NCBI GenBank assembly: GCA_026826555.1
Contig: JAKSZT010054334.1
Location: forward strand, 31,588,698-31,652,697
DNA: 64,000 nt
Direction: 5' to 3'
Source of the DNA: Tolypeutes matacus
Lineage: Eukaryota > Chordata > Mammalia > Cingulata > Chlamyphoridae
The notes beneath the pieces were generated by a model that worked only from the letters and a program-made list of their open reading frames with translations, did no database searches and had not been told where the DNA came from. This document shows, piece by piece, positions 25,312 to 37,000 of this stretch. Within the stretch, counting starts at the first letter, position 1; each line of letters opens with the position of its first letter. A program made the position numbers and the translations under genes.

Positions 25312-26200
25312 TGTTGAGCTGATGCTCATATGGGCAAAATCTATGATAAGGTGGAAGGGTGTAATTGTGCAGTGGATCTGTGAGGGTGCTGATCTGTGAG
25401 GGAGAGTAGGATAGGGGGGTTGGGTTGACTATCCATGGAATTGGGGAGAGGGTCAGAGGAAAGAGCAGGTGAACTCCGGGGATTTGCAGGTCTGTGGTCA
25501 ATACAATGTTTGGAATGTTCTTTTGGCAAATATGGCAGGGGAGGGTTACTGGTGCAGGATGTAGGATGTGGGGGGTATACAGGACAGGGACACCTGGGGA
25601 ATATGTAACTGGTCATCTTGTCATGGTGTGTTATATCAGTGGGTGGAGACCCACACAATAAACAAGAAAATATTAAACTCCCATTCTGGGGAGTCCAGGT
25701 ATGTTTTCAATTAGAGGGACAAGAATCCCTCGAGACCATAGGCAGTGCCTAATAAAAGAAAACAAACCAATATTTCAAGCCCTCAATATTACTGCAAGTA
25801 AGTATGAATCTTATTCTTCAAAAATTGAAACTTAGTGGGTACGATAGGTTCTGAGGGGAGGGGGAGGGAAGAATAGAATAGATGGAACATAGGGCATTTT
25901 TAGGGCATTAGAATTGTTCTGCATGATCTCACAATAATGGATACAAGCCATTTTAAATTTCGTCAAAACCTATAAAGGTGTACGGTCCAAAACGTACACT
26001 ATAATGTAAACCATTGACCGTGGTTAGTAGCAATGCGTCAATATTCTACATCAATTGTAACAAACGTATCATCTGCATGTAAAATGTTATTAATAGGGGA
26101 AAGGGGAAAAGGGGGAGGGCGTTGGGTATATAGGAATCCCCTATATTCTCTATGTGACTTTTCTATAACCTAAAGCTTCTTTGAAGATAAAATGAAAAAC
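25312..26200 (+). mobile_element. Upstream L1 3'UTR unit (A) of the composite
   Basis: It is internally deleted relative to unit B and ends with 'taaagcttctttgaagat' and a weak A-rich run at 26190-26200. There is no strong poly-A tail, and I see no target duplication of its own. Short open frames on the minus strand (25304-25658) are artefacts of the G-rich text. Confidence 0.75.
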
Positions 26201-26289
26201 ATTAGACACTAGGGGAATATACAGAAGAAAATGTCACTGTACATACAAGACAACAGATTTTACAGGAATGAAAGACACAATGTCTAAAA

Positions 26290-27995
26290 AAATTTTATTA
26301 TTTCGAAAAAAATTTTTTTAATTTGCATTTTATTTTAAAAACTATTATTTCATTTTCTTATTAATTTTATTTGGTTATTTTGTTGGCTTCATTTTTAAAG
26401 AGGTTTTGGATCACAGAAAGGTCACAACTGTGGTAGGGGAGAATCACTGGTACCAGGTGTCCATGATGGGGGGGATACATGGGGGGTTCACCTGAGGCAT
26501 GCCTCTAAGGCATATGAATATGTTCAAGTGTTTATTGGACATTGTCTCAGTGGGTGGAGAGCCACACAATAACTGAAATAATATTGAATTCCCATCCTGG
26601 GTAGTTCTCCTATATTCTCTAATAGGACAGCAAGAATCCCCCAAGGACAAGGGCAGTGCCTAGTGAAGGAAGACAAACCCTTACACAGGCCCTTGATATT
26701 GATGGTTGTACTTATGAACCTTTTCTTGTGAAATTGAAACTTAGCCTAGTATTATATATTGCCTAAGAGTTACCTCCTGAAAGCCTTGTTGCTCAAATGT
26801 GGCCTCTCTCTAAGCCAAACACAGCGTATAAACGCACTACCTTTCCCTAGCGTGGGGCATGACTCCAATGATGAGCTTTCCTGGCACAGAGGGATTATTA
26901 CCAAGCACCAACTAGCAATGCATCTGGAAAAAGACCTCGACCAAAAAGGGGAAATGGTAAATTCAAAGAGTTTTTATGCCTAAAAGATTTCAAAGTGAGT
27001 CGGAAGGTCATTCCTGAGGTTATGCTTATGCATGCCTTAGCAGGATCTCATTGACTGCCACAGTAAACAGTGCCTCAAATAGCAAGGCCCCTGAGGGCTC
27101 TAGAGACATCCAGACACTATAGGCATGGTAGACAGCTCAGGAATTTGGCACCCTGTCAGTGGGCCTTACTTTGGAATTTATGCTCCCCAATGTAACAGAA
27201 TTAGACTCATTTATAGTTTCTCTATATATGGCTCTCCTGTCCTTTTTATTTGAACCTATAATTAGCACTATACTTGAATAAATATATGTCCCAGAGACTT
27301 AAATCTTTGGTCCAGCCATGTACCAGTTGAGCCTTAAATCTCGCAGAGTTGCAACATTTACTCTCCAGTTCATTGGACTCACCCAGGACAACTAACAAGG
27401 AGATGATGATGGACAACGCCCATCTCAAGGAACAGAGAGTGTCTGCAACTGCAACAAGATAGTTCCATTCATCTGCCCATGGGATCTAAGCCCGCTTTCA
27501 GTTAGAAGCAGAGTGGGCATCACTATCCCCAAATCCTCAAGACTGGGGAATGAACAATGGATTAAAGTAGACTTATTCTACTATAGACTTAGTATTATTC
27601 TAGCAATGGAAGAACTTTATCGTTGGGGCATTGTCCACCAGAGTTTCTGAGGGGAGGGAGAGGGAAGAATAGGTGTACATGGGGACATTTTCAGGACATT
27701 GGAATTGTCCTGCATGACATTGCAATGATGGATACAGGCCATTATATATTTTGTCATAACCTACAAAATTGTGCAGGACAGAGTGTAAACTATAATATAA
27801 ACTATAGTCCACAGTTAGTAGCAATGCTTTAATAAATGTTCATCAATTGTAATAAATGTACCACACTATGAAAGATGTTTTTAATGTGTGAGAGTGTGGG
27901 AGGGGGAGGGTTTGGGACATATGGGGATCCCATACATATTTTATGTAACTTTTATGTAATCTAAAGCTTCTTTAAAAATTAAAAAAAAAATTTTA
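26290..27995 (+). mobile_element. Downstream L1 3'UTR unit (B) of the composite
   Basis: It contains the long form of the xenarthran-type L1 3' untranslated region, about 1.7 kb. Landmarks include 'actccaatgatgagctttcc' (26870), 'gcatgccttagcaggatctc' (27030), 'tggaatttatgctcccc' (27170) and 'gactggggaatgaacaatgg' (27541). It ends in 'aaagcttctttaaaaat' plus A-rich sequence just before the 18-bp duplication. Its start near 26290 is approximate. The roughly 90 bp between A and B are not recognisably L1. Confidence 0.75.
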
Positions 27996-28013
27996 AAAAT
28001 CATTGTCACCCTG

Positions 28014-30230
28014 CAATCCATAGAGTTAAGATATATAATATTTTCTGAGTATAAATTGGACAATCAGAGCTGCTGCTATTTGTTTTACCCCTATCAAGGA
28101 TTAAAGCTTCATACCATCATCTCTCCATGAGTGCCAAATTCCCTCAAACTTTCTTCTTGAGGAATGCTGGTCAGTGGAAATCCATCTGAGATTGGATGGT
28201 AGGAGGTGATCTTAGAGCTGGGAAAATTATCCCAGACCCTGACAAATGTCTCTCCATCTGAAGACCTGAAAGCAGCATGAGGACAGATAGGTCCTCAGTC
28301 AGCTTTTCCCCAGTTAGCTCTCTGGAATTCTGAAGCAAATTTCCCATTTCTCTGGCTATGGAGATGTCTCTCCTTCCTCCTTTTTGGACTTCCTTCTTTT
28401 TCTTCCCTAGTCAGCCTCCATTTTCTCAAATCTCTTCTAGCAGAAACACTACCTCTGCAGATATCCTTCAGATCCTGAGTGGTATGCCCTTTATTCTTTC
28501 CATGGTGGTTATTCACAGCTCTTGGTGTAAACTGATTGCAGAGAGGGGCATCTGGAGGTGAAAATGAGTAGGCCTTTGGGATTCATTTAAGAGAGTTTAG
28601 TGAGCTGTTTGGAAGATATAATGAGGAAGCCTATAACAGAAAATATGTTAAGTTTTTATTGTGCTGCATGTCCTTCACTAGTAAATCTTAATTTTTATCT
28701 TGGATTTTCCTCCCCAAGAATTTAAAAACTGGGACTCTGTCCCAAATCTAGTTCTTCCAAATAGTTAATTCCCACATGTTCCACAAGGGAAGCAATGAAT
28801 ATTCTTTGAGCATATAACAAGAATAAATTTTACTTTCACAAACCCGATGTTTGCAAATAAGGTCTTGACTTTAGTTTGTAACTGACATGATTTCCTCAAC
28901 TCTCTATGCCCACCCCCCCCATCTGCTTAGAGCAAACTAGTTATGCTCTCCAATTTCAGTAAACTCCAAAATGATTACAGCTAAGCTAGGCATTGTGATT
29001 GCAGGTGCTCTTCAATGCAAAGCTGCTTCCTCAAGTTTCATAGTATTCTGCATAACTATGCATGTCTACAGGAAGGAGTCTCCAGAGCAGAGGATAAGGA
29101 CATAACCCAGGACTGTCCTTTGGCTTTGGTGGTGCTCAGCTGCTAATGCCTTGATGGTTGCCCATCTTAGTGAGGATGATGGCCCCTGCTGGCTATCATT
29201 AGGGACACAAGATACTCTTAGGGCCTTCAACTGGGCCTCTAAGCTAGGATAATCCTCCTAAATAGCTACTGGAGTACGTATTAAGGTGTGACATCCCTTG
29301 CTTACCCACGCTTTCTTCGCCAATCGAGTGAGATTTCTACCCTCACACCATATGGCCCAACAATTCTTATTGGGTCTAGGGTTCTGCTAAACAGTAAATA
29401 CCAGGAGAGAAGTAGTCATGTATTCAAAATCACTCCTAAGCTTGGGAAGAAATTCATCTACTGCCTCAATTATTATGGGAATTCTCAGGAGGAGGCCATG
29501 CATGTCACTCTTCATCTCCTTCAGTTTCCAATTCTCATTTCCTCCAACTTCCCAGATGTGTGTAGACCATGCAGTAGGGTAAAGGCATGGGAATCGATTA
29601 GGAGAATTAAAGTCATTTTCTTTCACACTTCCCAGATATTTGCTCACTTTGCCTGTGGGCCTGGTGTAAGATGTCTGGATACCAGGAAAGGATGCTTCAT
29701 TGAACTTTAAAAGTTAAATAATATAAACATATTTGTTCTTCTCTGCACTTTCTCTCTACATATGTGTAGAAGAACCCAGCAGGTAACCAGACAAAACAAA
29801 AAGGGGCATTTGCTGATAACGGATATCATTTTGTTACAGTACATACTTTATTTTCCCATGAGTGAGAGTGTGAAGGAAACAAACTCCTCAACCTAAGTTT
29901 CTACTGAATTTATAAACTGAGTGGTTGAAAATCTACCTCTTGGTCAAATTATCTTAAGTGAGTTAAGATAACTCATTATACTAGCATTTATAGAGCCCTC
30001 GAAATATCTTAAACATATGTGAGGCACTGACTAGATAATACATACTTGGACATGTGTTGGGGCTGCTGGGATGGTACAGAGTCAGGAAAGTTTTCTTTTT
30101 TTTTTCACTTGGAAAACCATATAATTTCTAACTAGAGATCCTAAGAGCAATGGAATCAAGGGCAGAGGAAAAAATTAAAATAGAATGAGAAAGGATTGCC
30201 ACCTCAGTGAAGATTCTTCATTATAAAAGG
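28014..30230. other. Unassigned unique sequence
   Basis: No clear gene or repeat. A 140-codon plus-strand frame (29288-29710) and an 86-codon minus-strand frame (29387-29647) overlap. Neither has a motif I recognise. A C run lies at about 28911-28920. Confidence 0.45.
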
Positions 30231-30825
30231 TCACCAGACACCACGTATATCCCAGATCAGGGCACTGGATAAACTTTCCATGTAAAATGAAATCGAACTA
30301 CTGCATTGGATTCCAGAAGGGCTCGCATGGGTGGATCGTTTTAACACTAAAATCCTGGTCATCCTGCCAATGCAGTCCCATGACAAATGGCCAGGATTTG
30401 TTTCGCTGTTACTGGTAGGCTTGTCTTCTTTCTGCTCCTCCAAAGCAGGGACCTTACCTGGATGTGGCACAAACACTTCTGCAGGATAATAATTTGGACC
30501 TCTCAATCCATTTGTTGACACTGCCATGCAAAGGTGCTTTTATCACCATCCTTGAACAAATTTTTCCATTTATCTCTCAGTTTTTTTGATAACTCATCCC
30601 ATAGTGCATAATGTGGGCAAAGTGAACAATGCATGGCTGTGTTAAAGCATTTGAAATGCAATCGAACTTCTGCATTGGATTCCAAAAGGACTCGCTGGGG
30701 TGGAGTGCGGCACACCAAAATCCTGGTCATCCAGCCAATGCAATCCCAGGAAATATGGCCAGGATTCGTGTCCCTTTTACTGGCCAGTCTTGTCTTTTTT
30801 CTGCTCCTTCAAAGCAGGGACCTTA
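30231..30825 (-). pseudogene. Unidentified minus-strand coding-like remnant with internal duplication
   Basis: Two minus-strand open frames (30231-30527, 98 codons, and 30503-30730, 75 codons) share a repeated module. Plus-strand copies lie at 30279-30456 and 30645-30825, about 368 bp apart and roughly 80% alike by eye. Both minus-strand readings contain 'MTRILV' followed, in different frames, by a 'LLESNA'-type segment. The later one continues with a basic, tryptophan-containing stretch ('KLRDKWKNLFKDGDK'). The first copy has a frameshift relative to the second, which suggests decay. At the module boundary 'atccaggtaagg' looks like a splice donor. I do not recognise the family. It may be a duplicated exon, a retroposed transcript or an old retroelement fragment. 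Confidence 0.4.
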
Positions 30826-31178
30826 GCAAGAAACAGATCCACATGTATACAAATGAAACCAAGGAACTAGAGAAAAATTGCTCCCAGCGTCCAAATTTCT
30901 CTTATGGCTTATGAAGGACCTTGCCATCACCCAGAAGTGCCAAAGGGATGTGTAAGGTCCACAAGGTTAGAAAGAGTGCCTCCAGGAAAGTTTTCTAAGA
31001 GTAGCTATCTAAATGGTCACCAGGTAGACAGGAGTGGAAAGTATAGAGAAGGTTGCAAAAGGGAGATTTCAAACAGACAAAGGAAAAGTGGGCCAAAAAA
31101 TGTGAAGACAGAGGCAACATTACTGCAGAAAAGGAGTGAGGAGCTAGGGGCTAGAAGTAGGCTGGAAAGGTAGTACAT
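30826..31178. other. Unassigned purine-rich sequence
   Basis: Purine-rich on the plus strand, with a frame of 89 codons (30904-31173) lacking any motif. Nothing can be assigned. Confidence 0.4.
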
Positions 31179-31817
31179 TGTTTTTGTTTGCTAAAACCTG
31201 CCGGGAGCAATATACCAGAAATGGGTTGGCTTTTATAATGGGAATTTATTAGGTTAAAAGCTTACAGTTCTGAGGCCATGGAAGTGTCCAAATCAAGGCA
31301 TCATCAAGAGAAGCCATCTCACCAAAGGCCAGCTGCTGGAGATCCTGGACTCCTTCCACTGCCACATGGCAAGACACAACAGCAGCTCTGCTTTCTCCTC
31401 CAGGCTTACTTTCTCCCTGAGCTTAGCTGTGGGCAACCAGGCATATAACTTTTCTCTCCCCTCTCCTCCAGTCCTCATCTCTTTTAACGTCTTGGTAGCC
31501 GTTTTCCATGACTTTGTGTTTCACTAATTCCATCCTTCAGTCTCTGGGACCTCTCTCTCGGTCACTCAGGGTTCTCTTGTCTCTGCTGCTTTTTTCTGTG
31601 TCTGAGGCTTTTATTGCTCTGCTTATAAAGGACTACAGTAAAAGGATTAAGACCCATTGTGGGTCATGTCCTACTTAAGTGATCTAATCAAAAGGAAGTT
31701 CCCTTAACTGAATCTAATCAAAAGGTCCCATCTAAAATAGGATTACATGGACAGGAATGGATTATCTCTAAGGACATGATCTTTTCTGGGATCCACAAAA
31801 AACTTCAAACTGTCACC
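31179..31817 (-). mobile_element. Solo LTR, family B
   Basis: It starts TGTTTTTGTTTGCTAAAACC on the plus strand and ends 'cttcaaactgtcacc'. It aligns along its length with the copy at 47504-48182, including 'ggagcaatataccaga', 'ggcttttataatgggaattt' and 'aaggacatgatctt'. The antisense of 'aatttattagg' supplies AATAAA on the minus strand, so the element is in minus orientation. Flanking 5-mers tacat and aagat agree at only 3 of 5 bases, so erosion or slightly wrong ends are possible. It is non-coding. Confidence 0.75.
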
Positions 31818-31968
31818 AAGATGTCACTCCAATGATATCTTAGCATTCTGGCCACTGGTCTTCACCTTATGATACCCATGCTAACCTGATCCCACTCCTT
31901 TTATGCATGTATAGCAATAAAGATAGTTTTGAGAAATATGAATATTATAAAAGAAAAGAAAATATGGT

Positions 31969-32954
31969 CATACTTCCGGGAAGATGGTGGACTAGTAAGA
32001 CACGGGAATCTCTTCTCCAGAAAAATAGCTAGAGAACAAGCTGAAACAGCCCCGAAAAAGATCTTCTAGGGTTTAGGACAGCAGGTGAAGGCTGCACACC
32101 ACCCAGAGGAGAGAGGGACAGAAAAGGGAAATCGCGACTACAGAACTGTGAGTTGCAAGTAGCAGCTTCTGCTGCTGCCGGCACCCTCCCCCACACTCTT
32201 CAGAATTCTCGGGCCCCTGGGCCTGCAACCACAGACAAAGGGGGCTTCAGGGATCTGCTACTCCCGGAAAGGGGAGAGAGAGGGACACAGCCTTAGGCTG
32301 ACTCAGGTTAGGACCTGAAATTTGGGCTGCAGAGCCCCACGGACCCCCAGGTTTGGTCTGCCCTGTCCTGAGAGCCCTTCCAGGCTGGGTGGGGCTGCGC
32401 CATTGTTTGCCTTGGAGCCTGGAAGGGGCTAAAGATATACAAACCTCGCAATCTCCTCCTCTACTAACAGGAACAGATTGTTAAGGATTCAGAAGGGAGT
32501 GGAAATATTTCCTAGCTGGGAAAAGGGGGGTGCTACGAGAGAAGTCTGGAGAACTGTCTCAGAAAGTTTGAATCACAGGGCTCCTAGCCCCCAGACAGGA
32601 AGCTCTATCACATTGATCTGGTCTGTGTCACAACAAATACGCTCCGACCAGGCATTGAATTGAGAGCTGCCAACAAGCGCCATCTCCTGGCAGACCAAGG
32701 AAGTGCACATAAGAAAATTAATAAGTAAGAGAGGCTTTTCCTGGCCTCTATAGCCTCCCTGCCCAAGGCCGTAGGAAATGACTCTACAACCAATTATTGG
32801 GTCCAGTGCCCAGTTTTGAGCAACCAGCAGAACAATCCTAACAATCAAGGTTGAGCCAAAAATCAAAGAGCGGTGGTAACTCACAGCCTCCTGCCACTAA
32901 AACCCCATAAAAGAGAAAGAGATAGAGCATCTAAGTAAAATACAAACTAACCAG
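31969..32954 (+). promoter_or_regulatory. L1 5' untranslated region (internal promoter region)
   Basis: About 1 kb of GC-richer sequence precedes ORF1. The first bases include 'gggaagatggtgg' (31978-31990), placed like the YY1-type AAGATGG site near the start of human L1. Its function here is inferred by position only. The region has no long open frame in sense. Confidence 0.65.
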
Positions 32955-33939
32955 ATGCCTAAGCACCAGCAAAAAATTACGGGCCATACTAAGAAAATAG
33001 AAGACATGGCCCAAGAAAAGAAATACAGCAAAGTCCCAGAAGACATGCAGAATTTGAGATAACTAATCAGTGAGATGAGCACACATTTCCAAAATCAAAT
33101 TAATGAGATGAAAGAGAATATAGTTAAAGAGATCAATGACATCAAGAAGTCATTGCGCGAACGTAAAGAAGAATTTGAAATCATGAACAGAAAAGTAACG
33201 GAGTTCATGGGAATGAAAGACACAATAGGTGAAGTAAAAAATACATTTGAAGCATACAACAGCATACTCGAAATGATAGAAGAAAGAATAAGTGATACTG
33301 AAGACAGAGCAGCTAAAATTGAAGAGAGAACAGAGAGAGAAAAGAATGGAAAAAATTGAGCAGGTACTCAGAGAGTTGAATGACAACACAAAACGCAAGA
33401 ACATACGTGTAATGGGAGTTCCAGAAGGAGAAGAAAAAGGAAAAGGGGCAGAAAGAGTATTTGAGGAAATAATAGCTGAAAATTTCCCAATTCTCACTAA
33501 AGAAATGAACTTACATGTCCAAGAAGCACACCGTACCCCACTAAGAATAAATCCAAATAAACCTAGGCCAAGACACATATTATTCAGAATGTCAAATGTA
33601 AAAGATAAAGAGAAAATGCTCAGAGCAGCAAGAGAGAAGCAAACGATCACGTACAAAGGGCGTCCAGTAAGACTTTGTGCAGATTTCTCTTCAGAAACCA
33701 TGGAGGCGAGAAGACAGTGGTATGATACAATTAGGAAACTGAAAGAGAAAAACTGCCAGCCGAGAATTCTTTATCCAGCAAAACTGTCCTTCAAATATGA
33801 AGGTGAATATAAAGTATTCACAAACAAACAGAAACTAAGAGAGTTTGCAAAAAAGAATCTACCTTTGCAGGAAATATTAAAGGAAGCCTTAGAACCTGAA
33901 AGAAAAAGACAGGAGAGACAGCCTTGGAGGAGAGTATAG
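32955..33939 (+). pseudogene. L1 ORF1 (RNA-binding chaperone), broken
   Basis: ORF1p is the trimeric RNA-binding protein that coats L1 RNA. The frame opens with ATG at 32955 (MPKHQQKI...), preceded by a typical L1 5' region. A TAA at 33060-33062 interrupts it at codon 36. It continues as a helical, charged segment from the Met at 33075, consistent with the coiled coil. One frameshift near 33340-33350 moves the reading to the frame of 33292-33939. That part holds the RRM-like and C-terminal domains ('IRVMGVPEGEE', 'PRHILFRMSN', 'PAKLSFKYEGE'). The length of about 328 codons matches the family. It is non-functional with two disabling changes. Confidence 0.9.
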
Positions 33940-34020
33940 AAGAAAGAAAAGCAGAAAGGATAACCAAAAGAGTAAAAAGAAAGACAAAAATAAGATGACA
34001 TATGAAAATCAAAGAATAAA

Positions 34021-37000
34021 ATGAAGGAAATAAATAGTGCATTTTCAGTAATATCATTGAATGTGAATGGATTAAATTCCCCAATCAAAAGATACAGGCT
34101 AACAGAATGGATAAAAAAACATGAGCCATCCATATGCTGCTTACAAGAAACTCACCTCAGACACAAGGATACAAGCTGGCTGAAAGTAAAAGGTTGGAAA
34201 AAGATAATCTATGTGAATAGTAAACAGAAAAGAGCAGGGGTAGCTATACTAATATCAGACAAAACAGACTTCAAATGCAAAAAAGTGATAAGAGATGTGG
34301 AAGGCCATTATATATTAATAAAAGGGATGATCCTCCAGGAAGATATAACAGTCATAAATATCTATGCACCTAACCAGGGTGCCCCAAAATATATGAGACA
34401 AACTCTGGCAAAACTGAAGGGAGAAATAGACATTTCTGCAATAATCGTTGGAGACTTCAACACCCCTCTCACATCATTAGATAGAACAACTAGACAGAAG
34501 ATCAACAAGGAAACAGAGAACTTGAACAATATGATAAACACGTTAGACCTAACAGACATTGTATTAGTCAGCCAAAGGGGTGCTAATGTGAAATACCAAA
34601 AATGGTCTTTATAAAGGGTATTTATTTGGGGTAGAAGTTCACAGATACCAGGCCACAAAGCGTTAAGTTTCTTCTCTCACCACAGTCCATTGCCACGTGT
34701 TAGAGCAAGACAGCTGCCAGCATTTGCCAGGGTTCAGGCTACTGGGGTTCCTTTCTTCCTGGGGCTGCATTTCTCTCTGGGCTTAGCTCCTGTTTCCTCC
34801 ACAAGGTCAGCTGTAGATGATCAGGCGAACGGCTTGCTTCTCTTCTCCTGGGGCCTTCTTTCCAACATCAAAACTGCTTCTCAAAAGACTGCTTCAACTG
34901 TCCTTTGCCTTGCCTTTTATATTCGATTCCCCACCCACCAAGGGGTGGGGCTCAACGCCCTAATCATAACCTAATCATGCCCAGATTAACAGATCAGTTT
35001 ACAAGATTAATCCAATTATATTTTTGGAATTCATAATTACATCAAATTCTCCAACGGTTACAGACATGTACAGAACACTGCATCCAAACTCAGCGGGTTA
35101 TACATTCTTCTCAAGTGCCCATGGATCTTTCTCCAGGATAAACCACATGTTAGGTCACAATATAGCTCTCAATAAATATAAAAAGATTGAAATTATACAA
35201 AGCACCTTCTCAGATCATAATGGAATGAAACTAGAAATCAATAACAGACAGGAAAAAAGGAAATTTGCAAATGTGTGGAGACTGAACAACACACTCCTAA
35301 ATATTCAGTGGGTCAAAGAAGAAATTGCAAGTGAAATCAGTAAATATATTGAGACAAATGAAAATGATAACACAACATATCAAAACTTATGGGATACAGC
35401 GAAGGCAGTCTTGAGAGGGAAATTTATAGCCCTAAATGCCTATATTAAGAAACAAGAAGAGCTAAACTCAAAGATTTAACTGAACAACTTGAGAAACTAG
35501 AAAAAGAACAGCAAACCAATCCCAAAGCAAAAAGAAGGAAAGAAATAATAAAGATTAGAGCAGAAATAAATGAAAATGAGAACAAAAAAGCAATAGAGAA
35601 AATCAACAAAACCAAAAGCTGGTTCTTTGAAAAGATCAATAAGATTGACAAACCCCTCGCTAGAATAACAAAGAAAAAAAGAGAGAAGATGCAAATAAAT
35701 ACAATCGGAAATGAAAGGGGGGAAATTACAAATGACCTCACAGAAATAAAAAGAATCATAAGAGGATATTATGAGAAACCATATGCCAACAAACTAGACA
35801 ACCTGGATGAAATGGACAAATTTCTAGAAACTCATAACCAACCTACACTGACACAACAAGAAATACAAGAACTTCACAAACCAATCACAATTAAGGAGAT
35901 TGAATCCATCATCAAAAATCTGCCAGCAAAGAAAAGTCCAGGACAAGATGGCTTCACAGGTGAGTTCTACCAAGCATTTCTAAAAGAATTAACACCAATC
36001 CTGTTTATGCTCATCCAAAAAATCAAAGAGGAGGGAAAATTACCCAACACATTTTATGAAGCCAACATCACCCTAATACCAAAGCCAGATAAAGATTCCA
36101 CAAGAAAAGAAAATTACAGACCAATCTCTCTCATGAACATAGATGCAAAAATTCTCAACAAAATACTTGCAAATCGAATCCAACAGCATATCGAAAGACT
36201 CATACATCATGACCAAGTGGGATTTATTCCTGGTATGCAAGGCTGGTTCAACATAAGAAAATCAATCAATGTAATACACCACATTAACAAATTGAAGGAA
36301 AAAAACACATGATCATCTCAATAGATGCAGAAAAAGCATTCGAAAAAATCCAACATCCCTTTTTGATAAAAATACTTCAAAAGATAGGAATAAAAGGAAA
36401 ATTCCTCAATATGATAAAAGGCATATATGAAAAACCCACAGCCAACATCATACTCAATGGGGAAAGGTTGAAAGCTTTCCTCCTAAGATCAGGAAAAAGA
36501 CAAGGATGCCCACTCTCACCATTGTTATTCAACATTGTACTAGAAGTTCTAGCTAGGGCAATTAGACAAGACAAAAAAATTAAAGGTGTCCAAATAGGAA
36601 AAGAGGAAGTAAAACTCTCACTGTTTGTGGATGACATGATCCTGTATTTAGAAAATCCTGAAGTATCCACAACAAAGCTACTTGAACTAATAAATGAGTT
36701 CAGCAAAGTGGCAGGATATAAATCAACATGCAAAAATCAGTAATGTTTTTGTACACTAGTACTGAACAATCTGAGGAGGAAATCAGGAGGAAAATTAAAT
36801 CTTCTATAGCAACAAAAAGACTCAAATACCTAGGAGTTAATTTAACCAAGGAAGTACAGGACCTATATGCAGAAAACTACAAAACAATGCTAAAAGAAAT
36901 TTAAAAAGACCTAAACTAATGGAAAGACATTCCGTGTTCATGGATTGGAAGACTAAATATCGTGAAGATGTCAATCTTGCCCAAACTGATTTATAGATTC

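Larger units (their letters stand above)
25312..27995 (+). mobile_element. Composite L1 insertion with two tandem L1 3' ends in one 18-bp duplication
   Basis: The 18-mer aaaatcattgtcaccctg occurs exactly at 25294-25311 and again at 27996-28013, directly after an A-rich tail. One target-primed insertion therefore spans 2,684 bp. Inside are two related copies of the long L1 3' untranslated region in the same orientation: A (25312 to about 26200) and B (about 26290-27990). Both share 'ccacacaataa', 'gcagtgcct' and the terminal 'gtaaacta...ttagtagcaatg...aaagcttctttgaa' blocks. Copy A lacks about 0.9 kb that copy B keeps: A jumps at about 25845-25850 from the 'gaaacttag' block to the 'gttctgagggga' block, which lie about 0.9 kb apart in B (26740 and 27640). 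No ORF2 coding sequence is present. Nothing here is coding. Confidence 0.8.

Noticed and set aside
33150..33701. 183-codon minus-strand frame
   Set aside because: It is the antisense shadow of L1 ORF1. The sense reading has clear ORF1 motifs.
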